This document shows, one piece after another, positions 32,664 to 45,850 of a DNA stretch of 64,000 bases. The position numbers and the translations under genes are program-made. A model generated the notes under the pieces. The model made no database searches, was not told where the DNA came from, and saw only the letters and a list, made by a program, of their open reading frames with translations. Origin of the DNA: Cyprinodon diabolis (taxonomy: Eukaryota > Chordata > Actinopteri > Cyprinodontiformes > Cyprinodontidae); the NCBI GenBank assembly GCA_030533445.1, contig CM060065.1, forward strand, positions 51,095,964 through 51,159,963, written 5' to 3'. The stretch's first letter is position 1. Every line of letters starts with the position of its first letter.

Positions 32664-34190
32664 TAATTCCAAAACTATTCCCACAAAGTAGGTGGTATGC
32701 AATAGTGCAACAACAGCCCCATTTTTCCTACCCTTATGAAACCATAATAGGTCAGAGCACGGTAACCGAGATAACTGTTGAGTGTAAATGGCACGCACAA
32801 CTGAACCGAACCGTGCCGAACACAACCGAACCGTTCTAACATGTTACTAGTTCATCCGTAGGGTTTGGCGCAGTTCAGTTCTGGCTCACTTCTCACATAA
32901 CAAAGAGCGCATGAGCGGCATCATTTCCTTACAGTCAGCCTCCGTAATCAGGAAATTTCAGACATTCATAAAAATCCTAGCTTCCCTACTGTGCCACATG
33001 ATTTCCAGTGATGTGATCTGCTTAGCAATGTGATGAACATCAACGTCTTCCGTTGTTTCCTGCATCTTTAAGCTCGATTAGACAATTATATGTCGTATCC
33101 GATTCCCAAAAGCCGACTCTGTAAAGTACATTCTGTCAGGACTCCAGTCTGTGTGTTTATTTTTTGTGTTGTTCTCCCTTCCACCAGCAGGAGGCGCCTG
33201 GTTCTGGTCCACCTCCTCACACACCTGATGATGGTTACCTCGTTAATGGAGTGCTCTTAAGCTGCTGATTGCCACTACCCCGACGCCAGTGTCTTTACCA
33301 GTTTTGGGTACTCTAGCCAAACTGAGTTTTTGCTGAGTAAGACTGAGTTCTTGTTCTACCTGAGTTTTAACTTCGTTTTTTTCTTTGCCTCTCGGCGGGA
33401 AGTCATCCTGCAAACTGGATCTTTTCGGACCTTCACTCCATGGATGAATCAACTGAGCCTCAAACCGAGCTGTGGATTCAAACAGGAGGTTTGGATCCTG
33501 TTTCCTTGAGAGGAAGTTGAGTTTACCCTCTGAGCAAGGGAATCATCTCCACTAAGACCCATTCAAGTACCGCAGGAAATCTGAGTTGCAATCAGTTTCT
33601 TCGTTCACAGACAACCATCCGAGTTCTGGGTAAACCCTGTTCCGCCCTCCCCCGAATCAGAATAACACTGGAAAACAGCACACAGATTGGAGGCAAAGAT
33701 TCTACAACTTCTCTGGAAATGTGAGTCAACAACCAGATCCTCTTCTCCAAATGCACAAATGAAATTTCCCACTGAGCCTGAACTAATCGTTTGTCTTCCC
33801 TTCACCTTCCAGTTCCGGTCGAGCTGAGTTCGAGCTGAGTAACTCTGCACCGTGCCTTATCTCTTCAATAAACCTGTTAAACCCCCTGTATCTCTCTGAA
33901 TTGGTTTCTCTGCATGTGGGTCCGAGCTTTAGATAAAATCATGACAAATTCACCAAAGGTTGCCTTCTTCGCCTAACTCTCTGCAAACTTCCTGAATGTT
34001 ACGGGCGCCGCCATGTTGGTTTGCATGTTTTCCTCTAGAGATCAGTAGTACCGTAGATCGCCATTAGAAGGCGAGGAACCGTACTAGCATGGTGTGTAAA
34101 TGGTCGTAGGGAACCAAGATCAGCACCGTTAACTGATCCAAGCTCAACACGGATCCGTTTTCAGAGGGTTGTGTAAATGGGGCTTAAAAA
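32664..34190. repeat. Old duplicated unit A, interrupted by solo LTR 3
   Basis: This is the longer of two adjacent related units. Shared landmarks with unit B include GTGGTATGCAATAGTGCAAC, CCCAAAAGCCGACTCTGTAA, AAAGGTTGCCTTCTTCGCCT and GTTTTCAGAGGG...GTGTAAATGGGGCT. Unit A carries about 290 bp (32750-33040) missing from B and contains the LTR. It may be a non-autonomous transposon inserted twice or a tandem duplication. I see no clear terminal inverted repeats. Confidence 0.6.
33134..33946 (+). mobile_element. Solo LTR 3 (different family)
   Basis: This 813-bp unit begins TGTCAGGACTCCAG and ends AAAATCATGACA, again TGTCA...TGACA. It has a polyadenylation-like AATAAACC near 33867. The flanks are CATTC (33129-33133) and AATTC (33947-33951), 4 of 5 identical. 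The related unit B keeps the uninterrupted sequence GTAAAGTCAATTCATCAAAG at about 34358-34377, which is in effect the empty site. The minus-strand frames 33243-33452 and 33605-33850 are LTR sequence and not genes. Confidence 0.8.
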
Positions 34191-34576
34191 AAGCCAATTC
34201 CAAAAACATTCCCAGAAAGTTGGTGGTATGCAATAGTGCAACTAGGGCCCTATTTTCCCTAACCTTTTGAAACCTCAACATCTGTGGTTATTTCCTGCGT
34301 CTTTAAGCCCTGATTAGACTATCAATTGTCGTATCCACTTCCCAAAAGCCGACTCTGTAAAGTCAATTCATCAAAGGTTGCCTTCTTCGCCTGACTCTCT
34401 GCACACAACAAAATATCACAATTATAACCAAACTTCCTGAACGTTACAGGCACGGCCATGTCGATATGCTGTAGATGTCACTAGGAGGCAAGGAACCTTG
34501 CTAGCGTGGTGTGTAAACGATCATAAGGAACCCAGCTCGGCATGGATCGGTTTTCAGAGGGTAGTGTAAATGGGGC
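34191..34576. repeat. Old duplicated unit B
   Basis: This shorter counterpart of 32664-34190 has the same order of landmarks and no LTR. It has a small insertion of its own near 34405-34430 and an internal deletion relative to unit A. Confidence 0.6.
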
Positions 34577-36132
34577 TATTTTTTCCTTTTACTAAAACTA
34601 AACTAAAGCCACATGAAAGACATCCCCATACTACAACCCACTGTGAAGGATTTAGTGTTGAGGGAATTTCATTGCAGGACTTATTGCACAGGTAGCATCC
34701 AGTGGAGGCCGCTGCTCTTTGATCCAGGGGAGGCTCAAGGGTGTTAATTAAATCCAAATGTCACGTATTTCATCACTAAACAATTAAAACACATCAATGT
34801 TGTGAAGCTCAAATAATAAAGTCCAGAAACCACGGCAAGAGTTCAGCCCAAGATGACTGTTCTGACTGAATAATCACTCTTCCCTCTGTACTCTTGAGGA
34901 AAACCTCCTCGCTGTCAGTCAAAAATCCTTAAGTATGTTTGCCAATTAGCATTGAGCAGCCAGCTTCACAACCCGCCCCCGCTCCATTTTTATTTTAAAA
35001 AAAATGTATAACTACACTGCCATCTCAAAGCTATGCTCTATGTCATGTTGTTCTATAACATTATATTTGAATGACAGTTTGAACAGGACAAATGTAAAAA
35101 AAAAAAAAGAACACTGAATAAATGTATGTTAAAACTATAATCCTTTATAAGCTATAGCATCTCCAGAAAGTTTCCTTGTCACTCTTTCTAGTTCTTGCAG
35201 CCTGCTGTTATAAAACACCAAAAACCAACTCTATAGATTGTCTCGCTGACAGGAGCAGAATGGAATCTCTAGCCTGTAGCTTCAACAATTGTCCATCTAG
35301 AAATAATGGACAACAGAAGTCCTCACCATCCTCACCGCACTGTTTTATGTTGTTTTTTTTTTTTAAAAAGCACTTTCTGAGCAACTCACTCTGTCATCTG
35401 ACAGCCATCTTGGAGTGCAAAGGGTTAAAGATTTTTCCCTAGAGGAATGCTGAAGCCTACTTTGTGACTGGTGGTTTAATGTCTCCGTCAGCCGGTGAGA
35501 GCGGCACTCTGCTGCCGCCTGACAAGCAATCCATCACAGAGAACACACAGACAGAAAGCTGCATGCAGCCACATAGAGCGTCTGCACGACAGACACGCTA
35601 AAGTACACGGTAACTGCGCACCGCCGCAGACTCACATCAGCACACATAGCACCCAGCATGCTGAAAGACATACATTAATGCGCTAGTTAGGGCATCGAGA
35701 CAGTTACAAATCTCAGGCAGACTGACATAAGTACAAGTTTTAAATCCTCCTGGGTTCTTGTTTCTTTAACTTTATTTCATAACATGCAAGTTCTATATCA
35801 TTTGGCCAGGGTACGGGGATTAATAAAAAAGGCAATGACAATTAGATTATATAGAGGGCTCCGTTTTCCTTCTATATAATTTGTTCTACTGAGTCCCATA
35901 TAAAAAATGTAAAAGAAAAAATGAGTATTCCTATTTGATTTCTATTTTATTCATTTTTAATTTATTTGAAGTTAGATTTATTAAAAATGTAATGTTTCGT
36001 TTTACCTGAAAAAAATGTTTCATGTTCTTTATATTTATTGTGTCAGAAAATACAACCAGTTTTAGAACTTTGCAAAAATAAATAAATAAATAAATTCATG
36101 TAGTGGTGAAAATGAGCTTTAGACACCAGATC
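34577..36132. other. No gene seen
   Basis: Mixed sequence with an A-run near 35098-35108 and a poly-T near 35350. The frames at 35176-35442 and 35495-35686 have no recognisable domain. Confidence 0.5.
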
Positions 36133-36690
36133 TGTAATGGTTTCTGCACTGATTCTGGCCTGATCACCAGGCCACACACCTGCTCTGCTCCACCCATCCG
36201 CAATCAGCTCTCACCGGTGTCACCTGTTTCCACCAGTTTAAAAACCCCATCAGATCAGTCCTCTGTGCCAGATTATCTCGAGCCAACCCGCTACGAATAG
36301 TCCAGCATCTTGAAGAGTCCCTGAGTGTCTACATGTTTCTGACCCGATCTGCCTCCTGATACCGAGCCTGCCTGACCCCTATCTGATTCTGCCTGCCTGA
36401 TTACCCTCTCTGCTCTGCCTCTGGATCCCCGGATCTCTGACTCATTCTGATCGGTCTGCCTGCTCCACTCTCTCTGGATCACGGACTCGGAAAAGCTCGG
36501 CTCAACTGCCTGCCTCCCCGTCCTGGATCAAAAACTGGTAAACCTCCCTCAATCTGCCCGCCTTTCTATCTGCAGCCTATTTGCCCACTCAGATTCTGCC
36601 CCGCTATCAGAGTAACCCTTTCCACAAACCAATCAAACGTCACTAACCTGTCTTGGTTTATTTGGATCCAGTCTCTGTCTCATTCCAACA
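36133..36690 (+). mobile_element. LTR-like element
   Basis: It begins TGTAATGGTTTCTGC and ends CATTCCAACA, with TGT...ACA termini. Its CT-rich internal text (GCCTGCCTGATTACCC, TCTGGATCACGGACTCG) is like that of the other solo LTRs. No exact target duplication is visible at these limits, so the boundaries or the class may be wrong. Confidence 0.4.
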
Positions 36691-38400
36691 TCTAGACTAT
36701 GCAATTTACTACATGAGGTGCTAAAACAATGAAAATAAAATGACATTTAAAACAGCTATGTTTACAGGATTAAAGAAGTTTGACTGTAAAGTGTCAAGGT
36801 AAATGTTTTAGATTTTGATAGATTTATTTTATAGCTGGTTTTGGTTAAACAACAGAAACAATATAAAAGTAAACTATCTTAGTTTTTGAGTAAAAATCAG
36901 CTTTTAGTATCGTATCATTTTTTTATTTTTTGCTAACAACAGTTAGCGAGGATAAATACAAGCATCCTTGTATTTTAAAAATATCAACGTGTTAAACGAC
37001 ATAAAATGGTGAGAATTGTTACAGTTCGGGAGAAAAGGAATAGATAACGAGCTAGCTGTTATTTTTCCACAATGCACAGTATGTCCGCTCTCCTTTTATG
37101 AAAAGTATGATTGCAGATTCAGCAAATAATTTCACAATGGCAGTCTTGAATCAGCAAAAACAAGCTAGCAGGCAAATTATAGGAATCAGTTCAACAAGAG
37201 AACTTTTTGTAATGTAGCACTGTTTTAACTCACTGTCACTGCTCTCCATTAAACAGTGACTGGGATGAAAAATATTAGACCTTTCCATGTTGCTTGTGAC
37301 CAATAAAAAGAATGGCAGGCTATGAAATAATCCCTTTCTCCGCCTTAGAAAAGCAAACAGAAAAAAACATATTTGGATGTAAAATATAATCCTTGGTAAC
37401 TGAATTGTAGAGAAATAAAAAAACAAAAAGTAATTAAGAAGATTTACTATGTATGGATAAGAAATAATGTTAATGAAAGATGTTTCAACCCACACGGGTG
37501 ATGAGAAAAGTAAAGAGACTTCAGAAGGTTAGGCTTCCCCCCAAACGAGGTAGTAAAGTGATCAAAGAAAGCCAGGAAATGAAAGAGAGAAGTGTGAATT
37601 TACACTGCCAGAAATCCACAAGTTTGTTTACTCTCTGAGAAGTGAAGAAAACATTTTAAAAGGGCTATCTCTGCAGCATGCTGGAGAGCAGATTCACCCA
37701 ATTACACAGCAGTCCCCGACGTGGCATAGCAAACTTGCTGTAAGATTGACTGGGTGTGTGAGTGTGTGTGACGGTGTGTGCGCTGACACCAGGCTGTTAC
37801 TGTGGTAAAACCACAGACTGACTAAATCCATACTGCAGCGCTGAGGGCAGTACAGCTGCCAATGCCACAGCACACAAACAGCCAGAGCCGCGATGGCTGC
37901 CACAAATCAGCCGGCTGCATGACAAGCAGACAGCAGGAAGTGGCCAGAGCAGAATATGGAACAGCTTTCACACAATACGATACGAACGCCACTAAAAATT
38001 AAGGTCAGTTCCAAATAAAAAGAAGAAAGAAACTGACACAGACTTCTGGTCACAAATGTTGATGTTAACTAAAGCAGTAAAAGCAGCTGAAACAGTCTTT
38101 TTCATAACTCGCATTGTGTCAGAAAGGTGAGGCACAGCCATGCGACGGACGTTAGTTAATGGGACAGACATCTAGCAAAGGGCCACGCTACCCAAGGAGA
38201 TTTAATCATTTTGTCTTATCAGCTTCTTTCTCAAATGTCCTTGCTGTAGCCTACTGTCTTTTATGCCTCTCCGAGCTATTTTCTCTGCCAGTGATTGGAT
38301 GGGCCCCTCAGATCTCTGCCACCTTGATTAATGTCTTCCATCCCTAACCAGCAGTTTCACTTTTTTTAAACTCCCTTTCAGAAATATGCAACAATTATGA
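36691..38400. other. No gene seen
   Basis: Apparently unique sequence. The 114-codon minus-strand frame at 37151-37495 is Phe/Leu-rich without a recognisable domain. The 37640-38160 portion is more GC-rich and repeat-free. Confidence 0.45.
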
Positions 38401-40053
<1,653 letters not shown>

Positions 40054-40377
40054 GGATGGATGGATGGATGGATGATGGATGGATGGATGGACAGAAGGAT
40101 TTATGGATGGATGGATGGATGGATGGATGATAGATGGATGGATGGATAATGGATGGATGGATGGACAGAAGGATTTATGGATGGATGGATGGATGGATGA
40201 TAGATGGATGGATGGATGGATGGATGGATGGATGGATGGATGGATGGATGGATGGACAGAAGGATTTATGGATGGATGGATGGATGGACAGAAGGATTTA
40301 TGGATAGATGGATGGAAGGATGGACGGATAGATGGATGGATGGATGGACAGAAGGATTTATGGATAGATGGATGGAA

Positions 40378-40408
<31 letters not shown>

Positions 40409-40757
40409 CAGAAGGATTTATGGATGGATGGGTGGATGGATGGATGGATGGATGGATGATGGATGGATGGATGGATGGATAATGGATGGATGGATGGATG
40501 GACAGAAGGATTTATGGATGGATGGATGGATGGATGGATGGATGGATGGATGGATGATGGATGGATGGACAGAAGGATTTATTGATGATGGATGGATGGA
40601 TGGATGGATGGATGGATGGATGGATGGATGGATGGATGGATGGACAGAAGGATTTATGGATGGATGGACAGAAGGATTTATGGATAGATGGATGGAAGGA
40701 TGGACGGATAGATGGATGGATGGATGGACAGAAGGATTTATGGATAGATGGATGGAA

Positions 40758-40788
<31 letters not shown>

Positions 40789-41081
40789 CAGAAGGATTTA
40801 TGGATAGATGGATGGATGGATGGGTGGATGGATGGATGGAAGGATGGATGGATGGATGATGGATGGATGGATGGATGGATAATGGATGGATGGATGATGG
40901 ATGGATGGACAGAAGGATTTATGGATGGATGGATGGATGGATGGATGGATGGATGATGGATGGATGGACAGAAGGATTTATGGATGGACGGATGGATGGA
41001 TGATGGATGGATGGATGGATGGATGGATGGATGGATGGATGGATGGATGGATGGATGATGGATGGATGGACAGAAGGATTT

Positions 41082-41117
<36 letters not shown>

Positions 41118-41225
41118 ATGATGGATGGATGGATGGATGGATGGATAATGGATGGATGGATGGACAGAAGGATTTATTGATGGATGGATGGATGGATGGA
41201 TGGATGGATGGATGGATGGATGGAT
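40054..41225. repeat. 1.17-kb (GGAT)n array with higher-order structure
   Basis: GGAT tetranucleotide is punctuated by 16 copies of GACAGAAGGATTTA and by TGGATAGATGG...GGACGGAT variants. A block at 40280-40440 recurs at 40660-40820, offset by 380 bp, almost unchanged. Reading frames up to 242 codons on both strands are repeat translation. Confidence 0.95.
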
Positions 41226-42430
41226 ATTCTGATGAGGCAAAGCTTTATTTTCATACTCTATTTACTTTCTGCACACCTATAAACTAGGAAAATACTCAAA
41301 TTAAATTCTGTCCTTTTCCAAACTGTAAGAACCGATACCTCCCCTGTTTTTCCAGACACATTTCCTTTCATCTTTCTGCTGTTTAATCAGGTATACAGCA
41401 GTTTTGAAAAGCAAATGTAACTGATTGTGATCATTAATTCCAATAGAAACAAAATGCTGATTCAGTTTTAGTTTCTGAGCACTGCAGGGTCTAAATGGTA
41501 TGGTTGCTACCGATACAATTAATAATGTAGACATTAAGGGATGAGAGTGTGCAAATCTAGCCCCTGCTGTTCAGTACTATAGAAATAGCCCAAAGCCTGA
41601 CATAGTTTAACTCAAACACACCCCCACATGCACAAACATACTGATTTTGTCTTTTGGCTGTACAGCCACAGAGCCTTACCTCAAATGTTTTTTTGTTGTT
41701 TGTTTTTTTGTCAGTCCTTTGCAAGTGGAAGTGATACCTTCACAAAATGCACCAACAAATAGAGGAAAAGAGAGATGCATGCACAACCAGAGAAGGCCTT
41801 ACAACACCACATTAAATATCTACAACTCTTGTTGAATAATTAATAGATGAGTTCTGCCGTTATACTGAGGAATGAGAATGGAAACACTTCCTGGCATCTT
41901 AGTAGATATGAGTAAGCATTTGTCAAGTTAGAAGCAGCAAACTGGATCCCTCTCTGTTTTCTTTCTTTAGCATTCATTCAGGAAGAACATCCAACTCACC
42001 CACCCCTGAACATCAAGTAGTCCCTAATACTTTTTGCAGATTCCTCATCTAGAAAAGTATTCATGCTGCTAAAACTTCAGTAGATTTTTACTCAATCTAT
42101 TGACAGCATAACATAATATCTTTTAAAAGTTTGTAAAAAGAAAGTATTTTTGGAATGGAAACCATTTGCAAGGCACTGTGGGTGGCACATGGGCTTGCAT
42201 GAGGAAGAATAGGTTACTTCTACAAGATTTTTTAACATGAAGCTTTACTGTAGCTGTCCTCCTGGATAACTCATTGACTACAGTTATGTACCAATAATGT
42301 ATATATGTATAAAAAGGATGCAGATGGTCAGTTAAAGAGCATGTCCAGCCAAAGTGGGACAATGATCCAAGACTTTTACTCCAGTAAGACATAATGCATA
42401 AAATTGAAAAGACAGCAGATATTGGTGATT
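41226..42430. other. No gene seen
   Basis: This stretch contains no recognised repeat or gene. Confidence 0.5.
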
Positions 42431-43320
42431 ACGGGTGTAAATAATAATCGTTTTGTATCGATGCATCGATCCAACAGCTGACGATCCGATGCATCGATAC
42501 GTCCGCAAGAGTATCGATTCATGTTTTTTTTTCCTCCGGTCTATTTTTATCCATTTGCTCCTGGACGTAATTCACCTCCCGTGCTGCGGTGGCACTAAAC
42601 CTATTTTGCCCTCCTACCTCGCTTCCTGGTTATACTCTTACAGCAGTGTGTTGCAGTGAGCTTTACACAGACATTTTTGATTTATTCTCAATATTGAAGC
42701 ATGGTCTGTGCTACACGCTGTGGGTCTAGATACGGCCAAGGCGGTGAGGAAGTCGGGGCGAGTTTAGTCCAACGACGGAGGGACATGAGGGCCAAAAAGA
42801 GCGGAGATCCAGGTGGAAAAAGGGTCCCAGCATTCTCGCGCACCTCGCTCTTCTAGCGGGTCAAACTTCACGAGTTGTTTTCCGCAATTTCGGTTATAAA
42901 AACAAAACAAGCCGGCCTCCTGTCTGCGGCACTGTTTGCGGTCAGCTACAATATGTGAGAGGTGCAGCAGAGCGTCTGCGGAGGGGGCGGGGACGTCGAC
43001 ACGCTGGAGCCGAGGTATTGCATTGCACTCATCGCACTGATTTTGTGCAAAGCCTTTCAGAATCTATAACGCAGGGGCATTATTATTTTTCAGTGAATGA
43101 GGTTTTATTAGGAATAGGTGGAGTACATTTTTTTTACTTCTGTTATTTGCTGTTGTGACTCAAATAAAATGCATAACGATATTCCAGCTTTAATTGATTT
43201 ATTTCAAATTTGAAACATTGTCTAGCCTGTAAGGTAAAAAAAAAAAAGAACCAATTAATCGAATCGTAACGTGGTGTATTCTTGAGTATCGAAAATAATC
43301 AAATTGTTGGGTGTGATTTA
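42431..43320. mobile_element. Candidate transposon with ATCGATGCATCGAT-type left end
   Basis: The left side reads GGGTGTAAATAATAATCG, then TATCGATGCATCGATCC and CGATGCATCGATACG. The right side has TTAATCGAATCG and GAGTATCGAAAATAATC, as in fish elements with ATCGA-rich ends. Within it, 42630-42925 is an inverted relative of 45530-45850. Terminal inverted repeats and target duplication could not be fixed. Confidence 0.35.
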
Positions 43321-43412
43321 CTAGCCTCGTGAGACCATCCTGATCTTGCGAGCTTTCAAGGTTTCACTCGCTAATCAGTCTGGAGACTCTCCGTTAAAAA
43401 ATTTTGGAGCCG
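43321..43412 (+). mobile_element. RecQ-carrying transposon, 92-bp terminal fragment
   Basis: It begins CTAGCCTCGTGAGACCATCC and matches the first 90 bp of the copy at 49262, then breaks off after TTTTGGAGCCG. Only the terminal hairpin region remains and no helicase sequence is left. Confidence 0.75.
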
Positions 43413-44093
43413 CTAAGAAATTAGCTTTCTCACGCATGCATCTCTCTAACCATATTATTTCTGTCTGGGGCAACCTATGGGCTGTCCTAAGCATTGATGT
43501 ACTCTTTATATGATATTCATCTGTGTATGCCTTTTTGTTTACAGCCTGGAGCTGGCTTTCTGGAAATTCACCAGTCACTTGTAATGATGGATTACCCCTC
43601 AGACCATTAAAAAGACCACAGTTTAATGGTCAGGATATACATCAAAGTTTGCAGATGAAGTGATAAATCAAACAGATAGAGACACAAACTGGGGCAGAGG
43701 CAACTGTATCGTTCTTAAAGTTAGAGCCATAATGTCAACTAAGGAGACTTCTACCCCGATGATGATAGGCCCTATGTAAATATGAATGTGTTTTTGCATT
43801 TTGATAAAGGAAAAACAACCTCTAAACCATCCATTAAAAAACCCAATTAATCCTTGAAAAAGGTTCTAGAGCTTATACCCATCCCATGGGAAAGGTAAGG
43901 TACAACCTGTCCAATATGAAAGAAGAAATTATTCCAATACTATTTCCACCTAAAGTTAACTTAGAATATTTTTACTATTGAATGGTGGTAAGAAACCAGA
44001 GTACTGTAGCCTAATTACCATTGAAGTTTTATGAATAAGGATTTGTATCAGTTCTTTAAAGAGTCCATTGTTTATTCATTCGATGACATCTTT
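43413..44093. other. No gene seen
   Basis: This is unremarkable AT-rich sequence. Confidence 0.5.
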
Positions 44094-44468
44094 ATCCATC
44101 CATCAATTTTCTGTCACGCTTATCTCAAGCGGGGTCATGAGGGGCTGCTGGTGACTATCTCCAGCTGTCTACGGGTGAGAGTTGGGGTCACCCTGGACAG
44201 GTTGCCAGTCCATTGCAGGGCAACACATAGACAAACAGGACAAACAACCATTCACACACACTATCACACTTAAGGGGAATTTAGAGAAGCCAATTAACCT
44301 AACAATCATGTTTTTTGGACTGTGGGAGAAAGCTGGAGTACCCAGAGAGAACCCACCCAGGGAGAAAATGCAAACTCCATGCAGAGAAAAAACACACTGA
44401 GAATCGAACCCAGAATCTTCTTGCTACAAGATAGCAGTGGTAGCGATTGCATCACTGAGCAGCCCAGG
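44094..44468 (-). mobile_element. tRNA-headed SINE
   Basis: This reverse-oriented copy has the GGAT tail on the left (CATCCATC at 44096), then CTGGACAGGTTGCCAGTCC, GGACTGTGGGAGAAAG and a degraded tRNA-like head near 44400-44465. It is more diverged than the copy at 7481. Confidence 0.8.
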
Positions 44469-44811
44469 ATGTTATTAAGACCCTGGTAATTTTCTTTCAC
44501 ACTACCTTATTGAAAAAAGGTGTAACCTTCACCATCGTAATCTGGTTAAAAGCGTATCAAATGTGTCAGTGAATACACTCTAAGGCCCTTCTCAACTGGT
44601 TCTACTTTTTCTGGGTCCAATCCACTCAGTTTTTTTGTGATTGTTTCCATTACTGAATTATTCGGCCTGATATTGGTTTCTTGGAACCTGCCGACCATCA
44701 CATGCTTTTGGAGCTAGAAAGGGACAACATGTGATCTAAATAGAATGTGGTCTAGTGCTTGATAATGCCCATGGCATGAGTCTGTAAGCTTAAAAAAAAT
44801 TAAGATTAAAG
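44469..44811. other. No gene seen
   Basis: No recognised feature. Confidence 0.5.
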
Positions 44812-44944
44812 GCTGATTTATACTCAGAAACCAGGTCGTCTGCGTGTGTGTTGCAGTGAACGCAGATAAGCCCCGCCCCTTACGCAGACACTCTGCTGCA
44901 CCTCTCCAAAATTGTAGGTGACAACAGACAGTGCCTCAGAAAGG
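44812..44944. mobile_element. MITE left part (host of RecQ-type copy 4)
   Basis: The sequence AAGGCTGATTTATACTCAGA at 44811 is a well-known type of fish MITE terminus, followed by TCTGCGTGTGTG and CCCCGCCCCTTACGC. It is interrupted at 44944 by the RecQ-type element and continues after 45462. A matching right terminus was not found with confidence. Confidence 0.35.
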
Positions 44945-45454
44945 TAACCTGACTCCGCCAGATGAATTTGCTCCGCATATCCATCTGGAAACCTTCCGTT
45001 GAAGTAATTTTGGGAAGGGGCGAAAATACTGGTTAGCTGATTGGCCTATGTTGGTGATAGACGGGCCAAATAAACCAATCAGATCAATGAAGCATATGAC
45101 GTACTAACAGAGCGACGACGAAGAGGAGGCAATTGATAGATCAAACCAGTCGGGAGAAGAGCAAAAACATCAAACGTGTTTTGCTCTTCTTTCAGTGAAG
45201 ATATACTCTGTAATTCCGATAAAACTTGCTCGATAGCCACGCTAACGCTAGTTTCATCGGCTGAAGCCGCCATGTTCTTTAGACTGAACTGTCACGCTTC
45301 TCGTTGCGTCACACCTCAACCCGACTCAAAGCCAACGCTGATTGGACGTTCGTTTGGTGAACGGCTCCAAATTTTCTTTAATGGAAAGTAGCCAGACTGA
45401 TCTGCGAGTGAAACCTTGAAAGCTCGCGAGATCAGGATGGTCTCACGAGGCTAG
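44945..45454 (-). mobile_element. RecQ-carrying transposon, copy 4
   Basis: This 510-bp element is flanked by a perfect 8-bp duplication CAGAAAGG (44937-44944 and 45455-45462). Its ends are TAACCTGACTCCGCC and CTCACGAGGCTAG. It retains extra helicase codons not found in copies 1 and 5 but has small internal deletions. Confidence 0.85.
45079..45273 (-). pseudogene. RecQ-like helicase N-terminal fragment, longest motif I
   Basis: This 65-codon frame starts at the conserved Met (MAASADETS). It lacks about nine residues in the ALEAFLRGK region and four codons of the Walker A (FGKS), but then reads LIYQLPPL. In RecQ helicases motif I runs PTG-x-GKS-x-x-YQLP, so this copy preserves the downstream half that the other copies have lost. 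The missing 12 bases lie between GTTT direct repeats, as expected from slippage. It is non-functional. Confidence 0.6.
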
Positions 45455-45529
45455 CAGAAAGGAGTCCTCTGATTGGTCAAATCTACATCCGCTCTACACT
45501 ATGCGTATTTCCTGTTTGGTACCTTACCG

Positions 45530-45850
45530 GCTTGTTTTGTTGGTATGACCACCATTGCGGAACACGACTTATGAAGATGGACCAGCTGGAAGAGCGAAGT
45601 TTGACCCTTTTTCCACCTGGCTCCCGGCTCTTTTTGGCCCTCATGTCCCTCCGTTGTCACACAAATTTGCCTACACTTCCTCGCCGCCTCGGCCATATCT
45701 AAACCCACAGCTAGTTCCTGATTGTCCCTCTTGCGTTCTGTCGTGAAATAACATAGCACAGAACATGCTTCAATATCGGGCATAAATAAAAAATATCTGC
45801 ATCATACCTCCGACAAGCTCACTGCGACACACTGGTGCTGAGTATAACCG
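45530..45850. repeat. Inverted relative of 42630-42925
   Basis: In reverse complement it shares GGACATGAGGGCCAAAAAGA, CAGGTGGAAAAAGGGTC, ATATTGAAGCATG, GCAGTGAGCTT and CAAAACAAGCCGG with 42630-42925 in the same order. The 94-codon minus-strand frame 45499-45783 overlaps it but is not preserved in the other copy. No protein domain was recognised. Confidence 0.6.

Noticed and set aside
33243..33850. Two minus-strand frames of 69 and 81 codons
   Set aside because: They are inside solo LTR 3, antisense to its transcription, and have no domain.
40079..41287. Overlapping frames of 92-242 codons in the GGAT array
   Set aside because: Same cause: tetranucleotide repeat translation in several frames and on both strands.
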